Assembly (NCBI RefSeq): GCF_035582795.1
Contig: NW_027445626.1
Location: 1,240,001-1,304,000, forward strand
Direction of reading: 5' to 3'
Source: Mycteria americana
Taxonomy: Eukaryota; Chordata; Aves; Ciconiiformes; Ciconiidae
Length of the DNA: 64,000 bases
The notes under the pieces are model-generated. The model did not search any database. It was not told where the DNA came from and was given only the letters and a program-made list of their open reading frames with translations. This document shows, one piece after another, positions 46,751 to 58,277 of this stretch. Made by a program: the position numbers and the translations under genes. Position 1 is the first letter of the stretch. Each line of letters begins with the position of its first letter.

Positions 46751-48099
46751 CTGCCCCTCTGGGCTCCCTCCAGGTGTCCCTGGGGCTCCAGGGGAACCTG
46801 CTGTGAAAGAGGCTGCATGTTCCCTCCCTCAGCTGCAGAGAGACACTTCTTTCCTGCAGTGGCATTGCTCCTCTCGGAGACAGAGTTAGGTCTAAAAATC
46901 ACCTTTTTTGTCTTCTCATTTGGCAGGACACCCAGACAATGACAGGCAGGGATCTTCTTTACTCCTGCTGAGGGAAGGGATTCAGCTGAGTCAATCGAGG
47001 CATCTCAGCCTGCGTTTCTATTGTTAGCGCTGGAGGGGGACCCAGCTCCCTCCCATGCCTGTCACAAACCCACAGAAGGCGGCATTCCTCTTGCCTCAGT
47101 TGAGGCCTGCGTTAAAGAGGCACCTGCATGTGAGGTCCTTGTCTCAGCTCCTGTGGTAATTGATGAAGAGGTGGGGCAGGAGGTGGCTGTTTAGATGAAA
47201 TATCTGGTGAGGTTTGAGATACCAGAGGTTGCCCAAGGCATGTGCAAGACAGCTGCACCTGCCGCTATTTACTATCTTCTGGCAGCCTACACTGCCTCCT
47301 GACCAAATAGTGTCCTGTGTCATAGGGAGAGCTGCGTTTCTCTGTCTTTTCCATCAGCTGGCTTGCCTAGATCTCCACTGACTATAACAATGGTTTTCAT
47401 CCCCACATTGCTTAATCAAATTCTGGACAGTTACTCTATTTAATGTGCAAATAGAGGCCTGTAGTGTTATATGAGATGCCAAGGCTCTGGCACAGAACGA
47501 CATGCGGCTGGCAGGTACAGCCCAGGAAAGCCATCCCCATTCAGAGCAAGAATGTGACGGACAGCCCGGAGAGCACTGCAGACAGGTTCGGTGCCTTTGT
47601 GCAAGCCACGGATTGCCACCACTGTACTGTGGCAAGGTTTGTTCCTTCTCTATCCAGGAGATGTAGGGCAGTCCAGGAACACAAGGCACATCACACTGGG
47701 GTCTCCACTGGTGTGACTACATTCCCACACTGCTGGTTATTTCCTCCCACCTTTACTCACCCCCTTGAGGATACAGCCAAGGAACGGACCAACAGTTTTG
47801 ACAGTGGGCCTGTCAGCAGCACCTTGTCATTCATGGAGATCACCTTCCCATCCACCCTCAGGGGCAGCAGAGACACCACTGAAGTAAACCCATTTCTTTC
47901 CAGGGCTGCATTTCCCAGCCCTGTTTCTCTCTGTCCCTGGGGACAGCAGGGTTGCCTCACTCTCTTGGCATCCAATTTCAGCTTTAGTCTTCCATCTGCT
48001 GTCCACCCTGGCATGTCTCTGCTCTGAAGCAAAGCCTTTGCACACACGGGGTTTTGGAGGCTTGCTACCAGGTTTCCCCTGAGGTGCAACAGCCCAAAT
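46751..48099. other. No gene seen
   Basis: No domain, RNA or repeat recognised; open frames up to 187 codons lack features. Confidence 0.4.
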
Positions 48100-49260
48100 G
48101 TGCACCCTTGCCCTCAGCCAGGGGCAGAGCCAGGACAAGCTGGAGCCTGTGCTTCTTGGCGTCGATGGAGTAACTGCCAAGGCGTGGTAGAACAAGTCAC
48201 ACAGCTTGGGGTGCTGCAATGGATGGGTACAGGCTTTTCAGGACAGGTGGGCTGGAAGGCTCAGCTGTGGGGTTTCTCTCAAAGTGAAGAAGCTGCTGGG
48301 ATGTGTGGAGGTCCTCTATGGGCAAGTGAAAACATTGTTGAGCCCTTGTGAGTGAGGATCAGAGGAGGGGCCAGTAAAAGTGACATTGTGGTGGGAGATG
48401 AGGAACCCCCAGTCAGGGTGGAGAAGGGGGCATAGTCTTTTCTAAGCACCGCCAGGGAGTCTCTGGATGTAGAAGCCTGGGCCTCACTGGGGATTTTAAT
48501 GACCCTGGCATTTTCTGGAAGGGGCACACAGCAGCATGCAAACAGTCCAGGCAGTTTCTGGAGGTTCTTGGGACTACTGCTTAGCACAGCTGCCAGGTGG
48601 GCCAACAAATGTAAGGCAAGCCTGGCTCTGACACTTGCCAGCAAGGAAGAAATGGTCAGAGGTGTGAAGATCATTGTAAGTCTTGGCTGTTGTCACCCTA
48701 AAATATTGGATCCCCGCTCCTGAGGGGACTGAGGAAGGAAAATAGAAGACTGCAGATGCCAGACATCAGAGGAGCAGACTTTGGCCTATTCTGGGCAGTT
48801 CTAGTGGGGATCCAATGATAGCCCAGCTCAGTACATCTGGTCTTCAAGGACAGCATCCTACAACCATAGAACTGGTCTTTCACAATTCTCAGTTGAAACT
48901 TGAAAGTAAAGTCAAGGGCGCCATAACAAGCTGGAACTACTTCAGGGAGAGTTAAAAAGAAGCAAAGATAATATGGGATCACTCCTAAATTTAGTAGGAG
49001 CAGGTGTAGATAGATCGGAAATATTTAGTGTGCTCCTTGCCTCAGTTATCACCAGCAAGGTCTCCCAGGCCTTTGTGCCTCAAGGCAGGACTCTGGAAGG
49101 AAACAGCCAACGCTGGGTAGGAATCAAATCAGGGGCTACTTGAGCAAAGTTAAAATTACCAGTCAGAAGGGACTGGATGTATCAATCTCTATTTACATAG
49201 AGGGAGAGAAAGTGCCATCAGCTCGCTGGTCCACGTCCATGGCCTATGGAAAAATCATGA
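48100..49260 (+). mobile_element. Probable old CR1 endonuclease region
   Basis: A passage around 48480-48720 reads GDFNDPGIFWKGHT, RQFLEVLGTTA and KILDPRS in changing frames, which follows the CR1 EN pattern GDFN.P.ICW..., RFLE..., SLGCSDHE. Decay is heavy and the boundaries are uncertain. Confidence 0.45.
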
Positions 49261-50392
49261 GAATTTACAGAGCAGCATCAAAGTTCTGAAAATGACGGCT
49301 TCTCATACACTTAGTACACCCAGGCCTTTTCTGCATACATCTCAGCTCCTGCTTAACATCTTCATTCAAGGGCTGATACAGTTGCCCACACAGAGGTGGC
49401 CACTGCCTCCAAGATCCGCAGGAATAGCTGAAGCCCCAACATGGTACTAGGAAATGTGACCCAGGGCTGCTGGGAGCATTTCTGGAGCAGGAGCTGTTGG
49501 ACAGGCAGGGTAGGCCAAAGCATCTCAGCGGAGACAACGGATTGCTCTCTCTTGAGTAGAAACGGAAGCCTGGACAATTGCACCCAAGCTGTCCAGCACT
49601 GGAGGAGAATGAGGAATGAGTAGGTCTGGGTGCTTCAGAGGCTACAGAGAACATGCTCCTGTAACCCAGAGATGTTGGCATGAATGCAGATTTGGCTATC
49701 CAAAAGAGACTATTTCATTCACTTTGTGTCTTTGCTTCCCTCTGTGGATTGAGGGAGCTCAGGACTTCAATGTGTGAGTCGTTTTGTGCAAAGCCTGAAT
49801 ATGGACAGAGCCCGAGGCAGGGAGTGCTTTGGGGTTTCTTGGGATCTGTGCTTGACACAAAAATGTGGTTTCTATAGGTCTAAGGCTATCCACTGTGGAG
49901 AGTGGACTGCAGAGGAAGTACTGTGCACTTAATAGACAGCAGAGGAGTGCCTTTTATTTTTTATTGCACCATGCCTTCCTTTGGTTTTGTTTTTTGGCAA
50001 TTAAGAAACATCCTTCTGTGTCTGGGTGCAGCTCGTTCCCCAAGCAAAGCAGGTGGAAACTGGTGCCAATGGGCTGAAACATGCAGCTACAGACTGTAGT
50101 GGAGAAAGCTCAGATGTGAACAAAGGTGCTGTAAATCCCAGGTGCCTGATGAGAGACATGTGGGGTTGGAGGGAGGGACAAAGGTTGCCCATAGAGTGTC
50201 TGCCACACAGGGCCTTGCCTTCTCTACATATTCAGTCTTGTATAGGATCATGTTCAATATCATTTGGAGATTGTTGTATCACTTAATGTGTAAGCAGACA
50301 AATGAAGAAAAGGGGAAGAAAAAAATCCTTTCTTATTGTTGTTGATCACTGAAATCTTTTCACTTCCATAATCTCTCTAATTAACCATATAA
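49261..50392. other. No gene seen
   Basis: AT-richer than its surroundings; no exon, RNA gene or transposon recognised. Confidence 0.4.
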
Positions 50393-51795
50393 GAATCACA
50401 GAATCACAGAATCATATATGTTGGAAAAGACCTTTAAGATCATCGAGTCCAACAATAAACCGAACACTACCAAGAGCACCACTGCACCATGTCCCTAAGC
50501 ACCTCATCCAAACATCTTTTAAATACTTCCAGGGATGTTGACTCAACCACTTCCCTGAGCAGCCTGTTCCAATGCTTGATAACCCTTTCAGTGAAATAAA
50601 ATTTCCTAATATCCAATCTAAACCTTCCCTGGCGCAACTTGAGGCCATTTCCTCTCGTCCTATCACTTGTTACTTGGGAGAAGAGACCGACCCCACCTCA
50701 CTACAACCTCCTTTCAGGTAGCTGTAGAGAGCAAGGTCTCCCCTCAGCCTCCTTATCTCCAGGCTAAACAACCCAACTTCTCTCAGCCGCTCCTCATAAG
50801 ACTTCTGCTCTAGACCCTTCACCAGCTTCATTGCCCTTCTCTGGACACGCTCCAGCACCTCAATATCCCTCTTGTAGTGAGGGGCCCAAACTGAACGCAG
50901 TATTTGAGGTGCAGCCTCACCAGTGTCGAGTACAGGGGCACAATCACTTCCCTGCTCCTGCTGGCCACGCTATTTTTGATACAAGCCAGGATGCCATTGG
51001 CTTTCTTGGCCACCTGGGCACACTCCTGGCTCATATTCAGGCGGCTGTCAACCAACACCCCCAGGTCCTTTTCTGCCAGGCAGCTTTCCAGCCACTCTTC
51101 CCCAAGCCTGTAGCGTTGCATGGCGTTGCTGTGGCCCAAGTGCAGGACCTTGCACTGAGCCTTGTTGAACCTTATACAATTGGCCCCAGCCCATCCCTCC
51201 AGCCTGTCCAGGTCCCTCTGTAGAGCAGGAGTCCCTCAAGGAGAGCAACACTCCCACACAACTTGGTGTCATCTGCAAACTTGCTGAGAGTGCACTCGAT
51301 CCCTTCGTCCAGGTCATTGATACAGATATTAAACAGAACTGGCCCCAACACAGAGCCCTGGGGAACACCGCTTGTGACCGGCCACCAACTGGAGTAAACT
51401 CCATTCCCCACCACTCTTTGGGCCCAGCCATCCAGCCAGTTCTTTACCCAGCGAAGAGTACACCCGTCCAAGCCATGAGCAGCCAGTTTCTCCAGGAGAA
51501 TGCCGTGGGAAACCGTGTCAAAGGCTTTACTGAAGTCTAGGTAGACAACATCCACAGCCTTTCCCTCATCCACTAGGCGGGTCACCTTGTCATAGAAGGA
51601 GATCAGGTTGGTCAAGCAGGACCTGCCTTTCCTGAACCCATGCTGGCTGGGCTTGATCCCTCGGTTATTCTCTACATGCCGTGGGATAGCACTCAGGATG
51701 ATCTGCTCCATCAGCTTCCCCAGTACCGAGGTCAGGCTGACAGGCCTGTAGTTGCCCGGGTCCTCCTTCCGGCCCTTCTTGAAGATGGGCGTCAT
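50393..51795 (-). mobile_element. CR1 LINE, 1.4 kb, little decayed
   Basis: The 3' end at 50393 shows the terminal ATCACAGA repeat and the AAGATCATCGAGTCCAACAA tail block. The RT domain on the minus strand is open over about 200 codons: [61 protein letters not shown], and the catalytic FADD. A frameshift after the FADDTKL block, near 51240, breaks it. The 5' truncation at 51795 falls directly in the 12-bp satellite. Confidence 0.93.
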
Positions 51796-52694
51796 TGTAA
51801 TTGTGCCCGTATCGGCGTGTGTGACGTTATCGATATCTGCAGTGGGATCAGTATCTGCAGTGGTGCCTGCATCCGCAATGGCGTTTGTAACAGTGTGACT
51901 GTCTGCAATGGCGTCTCCATCTTCAATGACATCTGCATCTGCAATGGCACCTGCGTGTCCTGTGCTATCTGCATCTGACACTGCGTCTGCAATGGTATCT
52001 GCAGTGGTTTCTGCAACGGGATCTGCATCTGCAGCGGCATTGGCTTTGGCGTCCGCCTGTGCAACCTTCCTGGGAACAGCGGGTGCATCTGAGGGGTAGA
52101 TGCAGTGGGTTTTGCAATGGTAGTTGAGCGTGCAATGCCATCTGCCATGGAATCTGCGTCTGAGGTGGCATCAGCAACGCTATCTGCATCATCCATAGCA
52201 TCTGCAATGAAGCCTTCTGCTGCAATGGTGCCTGCATCAGCGTTGCTACCTCCATCTGCAGTGGTATCTGGAATGGTATCTGCATCTCCAGTGTTGTTGA
52301 CACCTTCAGTGACATCTGCAAAGGCATTTGTAGTGGCATCTGCACCTCCAATGGTATCTCCACCTGCAATAGGATGTTCACCTGCAATGCTCTTTGCACC
52401 TGGAACGGTATCTGCGATGGGATTCTGCATCCTCAATGGTATCTTCTTCTACAGTGACATCTGCAATGATATCTGCATCTGCAAGGATGCCTGCAGCTGC
52501 AACGGCACCTGCCAAGGTGTCTCTGTCTGCAGAGGTATTGGCTTCTGCAGCGGTGTCTGCAGCTGGTGTGAAACCTGCAATGGTTTTTGCAGCTGATGTG
52601 GCATCTCCACCTGCACTGCTCCCTGGAATGTTCAGTTGCACCTTATCTGTGTTTATGTCGTGGTTTCACCTTCACAGATAAGTTTTACCTTATC
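51796..52694 (+). repeat. 12-bp satellite, segment 1
   Basis: Tandem GTATCTGCAATG, GCATCTGCAGTG and GCACCTGCAATG units, continuous up to the LTR. All six frames are largely open because the unit is a multiple of three with few stops. Its end carries a short imperfect duplication with CTTATCTGT and GTCGT next to the LTR boundary. Confidence 0.93.
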
Positions 52695-53315
52695 TGTCGT
52701 AGTTTAGCCCCAGCCGGCAGGCAAGCACCACGCAGCCGCTCGCTCACTTCCCCCCCCCCGCGGTGGGATGGGGGAGAGAATCGGAAGAGCAAAAGTAAGA
52801 AAACTCGTGGGTTGAGATAAGGACAGTTTAATAATTGGAACAAAATAATAGTAATAATAATAATGAATTATAATGAGAGGGAAAAAAACAACGAGAGAGA
52901 GAGAGAGGAACAAAACCCAAGGGAGGGGAAAAAAAGGGAAAAAAAATATATATTAAAAAAAAATGATACAACCGCTCACCACCCGCCGACCGACGCCCAG
53001 CCAGTCCCCGAGCAGTGATCACTACCCCCCGGCCAACTCCCCCCAGTTTATATACTGGGCATGACATCATATGGTATGGAATAGCCCTTTGGTCAGTTTG
53101 GATCAACTCTCCTGGCTGGCTGTGCCCCCTCCCATTTCTTGGGCACCTGGCAGAGCATGGGGAGCTGAAAAAGTCCTTGACCAGTGTAAACACCGCTTAG
53201 CGACAGCCAAAACATCAGCGTGTTATCAATATTATTCTCATACTAAAATCCAAAGCACAGCACTATACCGGCTACTAGGAAGCAAATTAACTCTATCCCA
53301 GCCGAAACCAGGACA
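52695..53315 (-). mobile_element. Solo ERV LTR inserted in the satellite
   Basis: 621 bases with TG...CA ends on the minus strand: it starts TGTCCTGGTTTCGGCTGGGA at 53315 and ends at 52695. It contains a TATA box (complement of 53047-53055) and runs of A-rich sequence. No internal viral region and no second LTR adjoin it. I could not see a clear target-site duplication. Confidence 0.8.
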
Positions 53316-54474
53316 GTGTACTGGTATCTGTATGTGCAACGCTGTCTGTAAGTGCCATTGTATTCGTACCTCCAAATGTATCTGTACGGGCAATTGTATC
53401 TGTGCGTTTCGGTGTCTGTAGCTGTAGTTCTTTCTCTGCCTGTATCTCTGCCTGTGCCCATCTCTGTAACTGGACCTGTGTCTGCCATGGTGTTTGTAGC
53501 CGTATCGTCTATATCAGCCCCCATCTCCCTATCGGGGACTGCCTGTGTAGTTTTCGGTGTATTTATCTTATTTATCTGGACCTCTCCCTGTAAGAGCACA
53601 TCTGGGTGTAAAGGTAGCTGTGTTTGTATCAGTGCCTTTACGTGTAATGGTTCCTCTGTCTGTCATGGAACCCGAGTGGGTAACGGCGTCACTTGCTGTG
53701 TCTGCTGCTGGTGGTGTAGTTGAAAGTGCTCTTGTGTCTGTGACTGTACTTGTGTCCTCCGTTGTGAGTGTAATTGTACCTGTGTCTGGACTCGTACCTG
53801 TTTTGTGCCTGTATCTGCAACTGAGTGTGAATCAGTGTCTGCAATTACATCGGTCTCTGCGATGGTATTGGTACCTGCATTTCTGAGGGTGCCAGTACCT
53901 GGGCCTCTACTGGGCTCTGTGGCTGTGCCTGTAGTTGCACCTGAAGCTGTGTGTGCCTTGCTAGCGGTCTGTGTCTCCGCACATGGACTTGCAATGGTTT
54001 GTGGGTGTGCACGTGTGGTTGGTTTGTGCATGTGTCCATGTAATTCCCTCTCTAGCTGAAATAGCATCAGCAAGGGTATCTCTGATGGTTCTCTGCACCA
54101 CTCGTGGTCTCGGCGTGGGTGTGACTACCTGTAACGGTATCGCTGCCTCTGTGCTGGTATCAGGGTCTGCAATGGTATTGGTGATGGCATCGGTAAAGGC
54201 ATTGGTCTCTGTATCGGGACATGTAACGTTATCGACATCTGCAACGGGATCAGTATCTGCAGTGGCACCTGCAATGGGTTCGTCACCTGCGGTGGCACCC
54301 GCACCTGCAGTGAGATTTGCTGTGCTAATGGCATCTGCAGGGTTATCAGCAACGGTAGGTGCATCCGCAACGGTGCCTGCCGTGGCATTGGAACCTGCAA
54401 CGCCATCTGCAAAGGTACCTGCACCTGGAATGCTGTGCGTGCCCCTGTCCTGTTGGCTGCAGCTCTCCAAGGCA
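53316..54474 (+). repeat. 12-bp satellite, segment 2 (diverged)
   Basis: The satellite continues after the LTR. The first 600 bases are a diverged variant (CTGTGTCTGTAACGGT-like units), becoming closer to the consensus after 54160. Confidence 0.88.
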
Positions 54475-55025
54475 GACATCCTTGCGGATGCAGACACCAT
54501 TGCAGGTAACATTGCCAATGCATTGCAGATGCAGATGCCATTGCAGTTGGAAACGGAATTGCAGATGCAGTTACTGATGGAGATGCTATTGAAGATGCAG
54601 GTGCCATTGCGGCTACCACGGCAGATGCAGATACCATTAGAGACACCACCGGAGGTGGAGATGCCATGTCAGACACCATTGCAGACACAGACGGCACTGG
54701 GGATGCAGATACCATTGCAGATGCCGTTGAAGATTCCTTTGAAGATACCGGCATCGATGCCTCTGGAGATGCCATTGCAGATGCGCATACCATTACAGAC
54801 ACCACCGGAGATGCAGGTGCCATGTCTCACACCATTGCAAGTGCAGAGGCCATCGCAGATGCCGTTGAAGATACCGGCGTCGGTGCCACTGGAGATGGCG
54901 TTGCAGATGCAGATACCACAGCAGACGGCATTGCAGATGCAAGTACAATTTCAGATGCAACTGCCGATGGAGATGCCCTTGAAGATGCTGACGCCATTGC
55001 AGATACCGGTGCTGATGCCAATACT
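54475..55025 (-). repeat. 12-bp satellite, inverted block
   Basis: Here the plus strand reads GCAGATGCCATT, GATGCAGATACC and similar: the reverse complement of the units on either side. Polarity switches near 54475 and back near 55025. Confidence 0.92.
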
Positions 55026-57062
55026 CCCTGTATCTTCAGGTGCATCACTACGTGGCTGTGGAACGGCTCCTCTCTCTGTAACGGTACCCCTTTCAGGCAT
55101 GAGATCAGTGTCTGTGTTTCCAGGTGTAACGGAAGGTGTACTCGTGTCTGTGGCTCATCTTGTGCCTGTAACGGTATGTGTAATTCTGTCTGTGACGGAA
55201 CCTGTACCTCGAATGGTGGGGGTGTCGTGTCTGTACCTGCCATGGCATCTGCCATTGCGTCTGACACCGTATCTGCAGCTGAATGGGTGTCTTTCTCATG
55301 GTATGCTGTCTGTGGGTGTATCTGCAATGGCTTTGTCGATGAAATCTGCCATGGCCTCTGCAGTGGCCTCTGCATCTGCAGTGCTGTCTGCAGCTGCAAA
55401 GATATCTGCTCTGCAGTGGCATCGGTAATGCTGTGAGTGTCTCCCACGGCCTCTGCATCGACAGTGATACCAGCATCTGCAACGGCATCCGCATCTCCTG
55501 TTGTACCTGCAGCTGACTTTTCCTCAGCAATGGTCTCTGCAGCGATTTCTACGACGGTATCTGCAGCTGCAGCAGAATCCACATCTGCAGCGTCTGAAAT
55601 GGCGTCTGGATTGGCAATTGTATCGGTTTGGTGTCTGCATCTTCAACGTTATCAGGAATGGCAGGTGCTTTTGAGGTCAAGTGCAGAGGTCTGTGCAGTG
55701 GTTTTTGCAATGGTATTTGAATCTGCAATGCCATCTGCCATGGTTTCTGCCGTGGTGTCTGCATCTCCAATGTAGTCTACATCTGCAATGGCGTCTCCAA
55801 GGGTATCTGCAAAGGCATCTGCATCTCCCGCGGCATCTCCACCTGCAATCATATGTTCACCTGCAATGGCCCCTGCCATCGTGTTTGCAGCTAGAATGGC
55901 ACCTGCAATGGTATCTGCCATGGCATCTGCGTCAGCAATGGTATCGGCAGCTGCTATGATGTCAGCATCTGCAATGGCGTCACTAACGCTACCTGCAGCG
56001 TGCATGCCATGGCATTTGAGGGTAAAGTGGTATCCGCAATGGTATCTCCACCTGCAGTGGTATCTGCCTCCGCAGTGGCATCTGCAATGACATCTGTGCC
56101 TGCAAGGGTGCCTGCAACTGCAGTGGCACCTGCAAAGGTATCTGCCACGGTATCCGCATCCGCAGCGGTATCAGCTTCTTCAGAGGTGTTTAGACCTGCA
56201 GTGGCACCTGCAAAGGTATCTGCCATGGTATCCGCATCCGCAGCGGTATCAGCTTCTTCAGAGGTGTTTAGACCTGCAGTGGCACCTGCAAAGGTATCTG
56301 CCATGGTATCCGCATCCGCAGTGGTATCAGCTTCTTCAGAGGTGTTTAGACCTGCAGTGGCACCTGCACCTGTAAAGTTATCTGCACCTGCAGTGGTATC
56401 TGCATCTGCTGTGGCACCTCCTGCTGCAGTGCCACCTGCACCTGCAGTGCTGTTTGCATTGGCATCGGCACCTGCAACAGTTTCAAGGACAGATCGCGTA
56501 CCTGCAAAGGTATCTGCAGTGGGGTCTGCCATGGCGTTTGAATCTGCAGTGCCATCTGCCATGGCGTCTGCGCCTGCAGTGCCATCTGCAGTGGTGTCTG
56601 CAATGCTAATTCATTCTGCAGTGGCATCTCATCTGCTGTGATGCCTGTGCCTGAAATGGGATCTGCAACGGCATCCGCATTGCTGTTGGCTTCTGGTACC
56701 TTCGCCTACCATGTTGTCTGCCTCTGCTGTGGCATCTGCATCTGCAGTGGCATCTGCCTGCATCTGCATTTGTATCTGCAATGCCATCTGCATCTGCAGT
56801 GGTATCTGCGGTGGTATCTGCCTCTGGCCTGGTATCTTCCATGGCATTTGCTGTCCTATCTTCTACGGCACCGTCAGTGGTATCTGAGCACGTCCCACAA
56901 CTGCAGTGGCATCTCCGTGGTATCTGCGTCTGCGTCTGCAGTGTCACTTGCAACTATTTTTGTGCATTTGCTTGGATGTCTGCATCTGCAAGGGTCTCTA
57001 TATCCGCAGTGGCATCTGCAGTGGTGTCTGCTGCGGCAGATGTATCTCCACTGGTGTCTGCC
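55026..57062 (+). repeat. 12-bp satellite, segment 3
   Basis: Same unit in the original orientation, running up to the second LTR. Contains a higher-order repeat near 56153. Confidence 0.93.
56153..56386 (+). repeat. 78-bp higher-order repeat, three copies
   Basis: Blocks beginning TCCGCATCCGCAGCGGTATC at 56153, 56231 and 56309 are nearly identical. Each contains AGCTTCTTCAGAGGTGTTTA, absent elsewhere in the array. 78 bases is six and a half 12-bp units. Confidence 0.95.
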
Positions 57063-57608
57063 TGTGCTGGTTTTGGCCAGGATAGAGTTAATTTTCTTCA
57101 GTTGCTAGTGTGGGGCTGTGATTTGGATTTGTGCTGAAATCAGTGTTGATACCACAGGGATGATTTCGTTCCTGCTGAGCAGTGCTTACACAGAGTCAAG
57201 GCCTTTTCTGCTTCTCACCCCACCCCACCAGCGAGTGGGCTGGGGGTGCTCAAGAAGTTGGGAGGGGACACAGCTGGGACAGCTGTCTCCTATTGACCAA
57301 AGGGATATTCCACACCAAATGACATCATGCTCAGCAACGTAACGCTGGGGAAGAAGAAGGAAGGGGGGGACGTTCAGAGTGATGGCGTTTGTCTTCCCCA
57401 GTAACGGTTACACGTGAGGGAGCCCTGCTTTCCTGCAGATGAACACCCGCCTGCCCATGGCAAGGAGTGAATGAATTCCTTGGCTTTCTTTCCCTGCGTG
57501 CGTGGCTTTTGCTTTCCCTATTGAACTGTCTTTGTCTCAACCCACAAGTTTTCTCCCTTCGACCCTTCTGATTCTCTCCCCCATCCCACCAGGGGGAGGG
57601 AGCGAGCC
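57063..57608 (+). mobile_element. ERV LTR, 3' truncated
   Basis: It begins TGTGCTGGTTTTGGCC, GATAGAGTTAATTTTCTTC as in the LTR at 53315, and continues to CCCCATCCCACCAGGGGGAG. The last 40-50 bases are missing where the 65-bp minisatellite begins. It is a different variant from the 52.7 kb LTR, so the two do not look like a pair from one provirus. Confidence 0.75.
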
Positions 57609-58275
57609 ATCAGATATCACTGACATCACAAGCAGCTGCAGAAGCCGGTGGCATCGTCCTGGCCTGTCAGCTACTGAGCCATCAGTGACACCATGAGGAG
57701 CTGCACAGGGCAGGAGCCTGCTCCTAAACCATCATCTACTTGGGATCAGGTGACATCAGAAGCAACTGCTCAAGCCTGGGGCCTGCTCCTGCCCTATCTC
57801 CTGCTCAGGCACCTGGGACACCACATCCTCATGGATGTGGGACATCCATGTCCAGAGTAGGACACCATCTCCTACTCTGGGACACCACAAGCAGCTGCAC
57901 TGGGAAGGTTCCTGCTCTGGCCCTATCACCTACTCATGGCCATGTGACATCAAAAGCACACTGAACACGCCAAGTGCCTCCTTCTACCCTGTCACCTACT
58001 AATACAGCTATGACATCACAAGCAGCTGCACAACCCAGGGGCCCACTCCTACCCTATCACCTACTAATATCGTTATGACATCACAAGCAGCTGCACAAGC
58101 CAGGGGCGTGCTTCTGCTGTAACAGCTACTGAAACACAGATGACATCACCAGCACCTGTATGAGCCAGCTGCATGCTCCTGCCCTAAAAGCTACTCAACC
58201 ACCATGGACCTTGCAAGCACCTGCACAACCAATCTGCAAACTCTTGCCCTATCAACTACTCAGCCATCAGTGACA
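57609..58275 (+). repeat. 65-bp minisatellite, array 3
   Basis: About ten units. TGACATCACA starts at 58011, 58076 and 58141 give an exact 65-base period. Each unit carries AGCAGCTGCACAA.CCAGGGGC then CTGCTCCTGCCCTATCA. Confidence 0.93.
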
Positions 58276-58277
58276 AC

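Noticed and set aside
53971..55428. 485-codon open frame in the 12-bp satellite
   Set aside because: The satellite unit is a multiple of three with no stop in most phases; the frame crosses the polarity flip and changes amino acid composition there, as a repeat artefact would.
52695..57608. A complete provirus bounded by the LTRs at 52.7 and 57.1 kb
   Set aside because: The two LTRs lie in opposite orientations, belong to different variants and enclose satellite DNA, not viral genes.
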